DNA of 64,000 nucleotides from a virus. This document shows, one piece after another, positions 63,240-64,000 of this stretch (position 1 is the first letter of the stretch; every line of letters begins with the position of its first letter). Location of the stretch: positions 25,263 through 89,262 of the IMG/VR virus record IMGVR_UViG_3300040771_000047, one strand, 5' to 3'. The notes under the pieces are model-generated. The model was not told where the DNA came from, searched no databases, and saw only the letters and a program-made list of their open reading frames with translations. Position numbers and translations under genes: made by a program.

Positions 63240-64000
63240 TTAATAATCAGTTTCTACATAAATTCTATTTATTCCTAATTGTACAGAAGTTACAGGAGTC
63301 AAAGCAGCATTACTTGCTAGTACTCCTGCTGTAAATAAAGTAGTGTTTATAGGTAAATTTAAAGTTGCTATTCCGTTAGCTTCTGTATTCAAATTTATAT
63401 CTTTTATTCTCCAAGTAACTTGATTAGTGTTTGGAGCGCAAAACATATATAAATCATAGCCCTTATTTGATACTATTGTAAATCCTGTTGTTGCTTTAGT
63501 TGCTACCGTTCCCCTTGTTAAAAAACTGATTGCACCGTTGTCAGCAGCATCTACACAAAACCCCATAGTATTATTTAAAGCAGACGGATCAGCAGAAATT
63601 ACCGTTGTTGCCGTGTGCATACCCGTAAAAAATCTTCCTCCATTAGTCCAAACATCCATTCCTACTCTTGCATAAAAAAAGAAACCTCCTTGCCTAGATA
63701 AAGAACCTCTTGTAAACATCGCTTCTGTATTTCTACACCCTAAAACTTGGTTTAAAGTAGTTACAACATTAGCATACCTTGAACGTACTATTGAAGTATA
63801 AACTTCCGTTGCTGTTGGTAATGCTCTTGAAAATGTTCCTGTAGTAGCACCAACGCTACCAAGCCAAACACCCGCAGTTACGTTTGTTGGATTCCACATT
63901 GTTATATTATTTTGCCAAAACGCATTTTGTAAAGGGGAATCCAATCCTGATTGCCCCTTTATTTTTATAGCTAGTTTCCCGCTTATGTATTTAGTATAAA
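63240..64000 (-). CDS. Tail appendage/fibre protein, N-terminus outside window
   Basis: The frame is open to the right edge of the window (63998), so 253 residues of the C-terminal end are visible. It is Gly, Asn and Thr-rich and beta-structured (FARVG-type strands, GGRFFTGMHTATTVIS, NNTMGFCVDAADNGAISF, TSVQLGINRIYVETDY). This resembles the concanavalin-like carbohydrate-binding ends of tail fibres of Bacteroidota phages. An internal TTG near 63944 is a less likely start. It lies 29 bases upstream of the muzzle gene. Confidence 0.55.
   Translation of the reverse strand, partial: YTKYISGKLAIKIKGQSGLDSPLQNAFWQNNITMWNPTNVTAGVWLGSVGATTGTFSRALPTATEVYTSIVRSRYANVVTTLNQVLGCRNTEAMFTRGSLSRQGGFFFYARVGMDVWTNGGRFFTGMHTATTVISADPSALNNTMGFCVDAADNGAISFLTRGTVATKATTGFTIVSNKGYDLYMFCAPNTNQVTWRIKDINLNTEANGIATLNLPINTTLFTAGVLASNAALTPVTSVQLGINRIYVETDY

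Noticed and set aside
1-64000. Stop-codon reassignment, as in some crAss-like phages
   Set aside because: TAA, TAG (for example 12792) and TGA (14160-14162) all end genes at natural positions, and no gene needs a recoded stop.
1-64000. CRISPR array, transposon or integrase
   Set aside because: I saw no regularly spaced repeats, transposase motifs or tyrosine/serine recombinase signatures.

Overview
The window reads as about 64 kb of a tailed dsDNA phage of the crAss-like order (Crassvirales) infecting a Bacteroidota host, probably an environmental, flavobacterium-type one. Evidence: AT-rich DNA; genes start at ATG after A/T-rich leaders without Shine-Dalgarno motifs; at least one Bacteroidota-type promoter (TTTG-N18-TATATTTG, 6198-6227); two long, convergent gene arms meeting at a bidirectional terminator (34717-34756); and a right arm with a 4611-residue protein carrying both a DxDxD RNA-polymerase loop and an HExxH zincin motif, as known from crAss-like virion RNA polymerases. 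TAA, TAG and TGA all end genes, so the standard code applies.

Left arm, 1-7800 (+): small, mostly unrecognised accessory genes (macro-domain-like protein, PRTase-like protein, membrane peptides), broken up by long non-coding stretches full of structured-RNA signals. These include a roughly 550-nt RNA with a 14-bp long-range helix and GNRA-capped hairpins (2069-2617), a 90-nt four-way-junction RNA (5311-5400), a complete tmRNA with an unusually long tag (6594-7012), a tRNA-like gene with an abnormal anticodon arm (7384-7458), and three less certain RNA regions. A 25-bp sequence occurs twice (380-404, 5491-5515), each time just after a terminator, and may be a phage promoter. A small gene at 6252 appears to need a +1 frameshift at CCC-TAA.

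Central part, 7794-34734 (+): replication, recombination and nucleotide metabolism. It holds a Dda-like helicase, an OB-fold protein, family A DNA polymerase, an SF2 helicase, a DnaB-like helicase, a P-loop ATPase, primase, uracil-DNA glycosylase, two PD-(D/E)XK nucleases, an HU/IHF-like protein, dNMP kinase, a UvrD-like helicase, a RusA-like resolvase, ThyX, a GroES-like protein, a MazG-like pyrophosphatase and a spanin-like protein. Inside this block, 20106-24993 encodes what looks like a complete ubiquitin-like conjugation pathway: a beta-grasp Ubl, an E2-like protein, a JAMM protease with a perfect HxHx7Sx2D motif, an E1/ThiF protein and a fifth unknown protein. Its order and composition resemble plasmid PRTRC cassettes.

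Right arm, 34771-64000 (-): virion genes read leftward: a truncated tail-appendage gene at the window edge, an 1851-aa tail nozzle/muzzle-like protein, two internal-protein candidates (773 and 572 aa), the giant RNA polymerase/zincin protein and a 1651-aa protein with membrane-active segments. The likely scheme is that the virion polymerase enters with the DNA and transcribes the left arm, whose genes replicate the DNA and remodel the host; head genes must lie outside the window.
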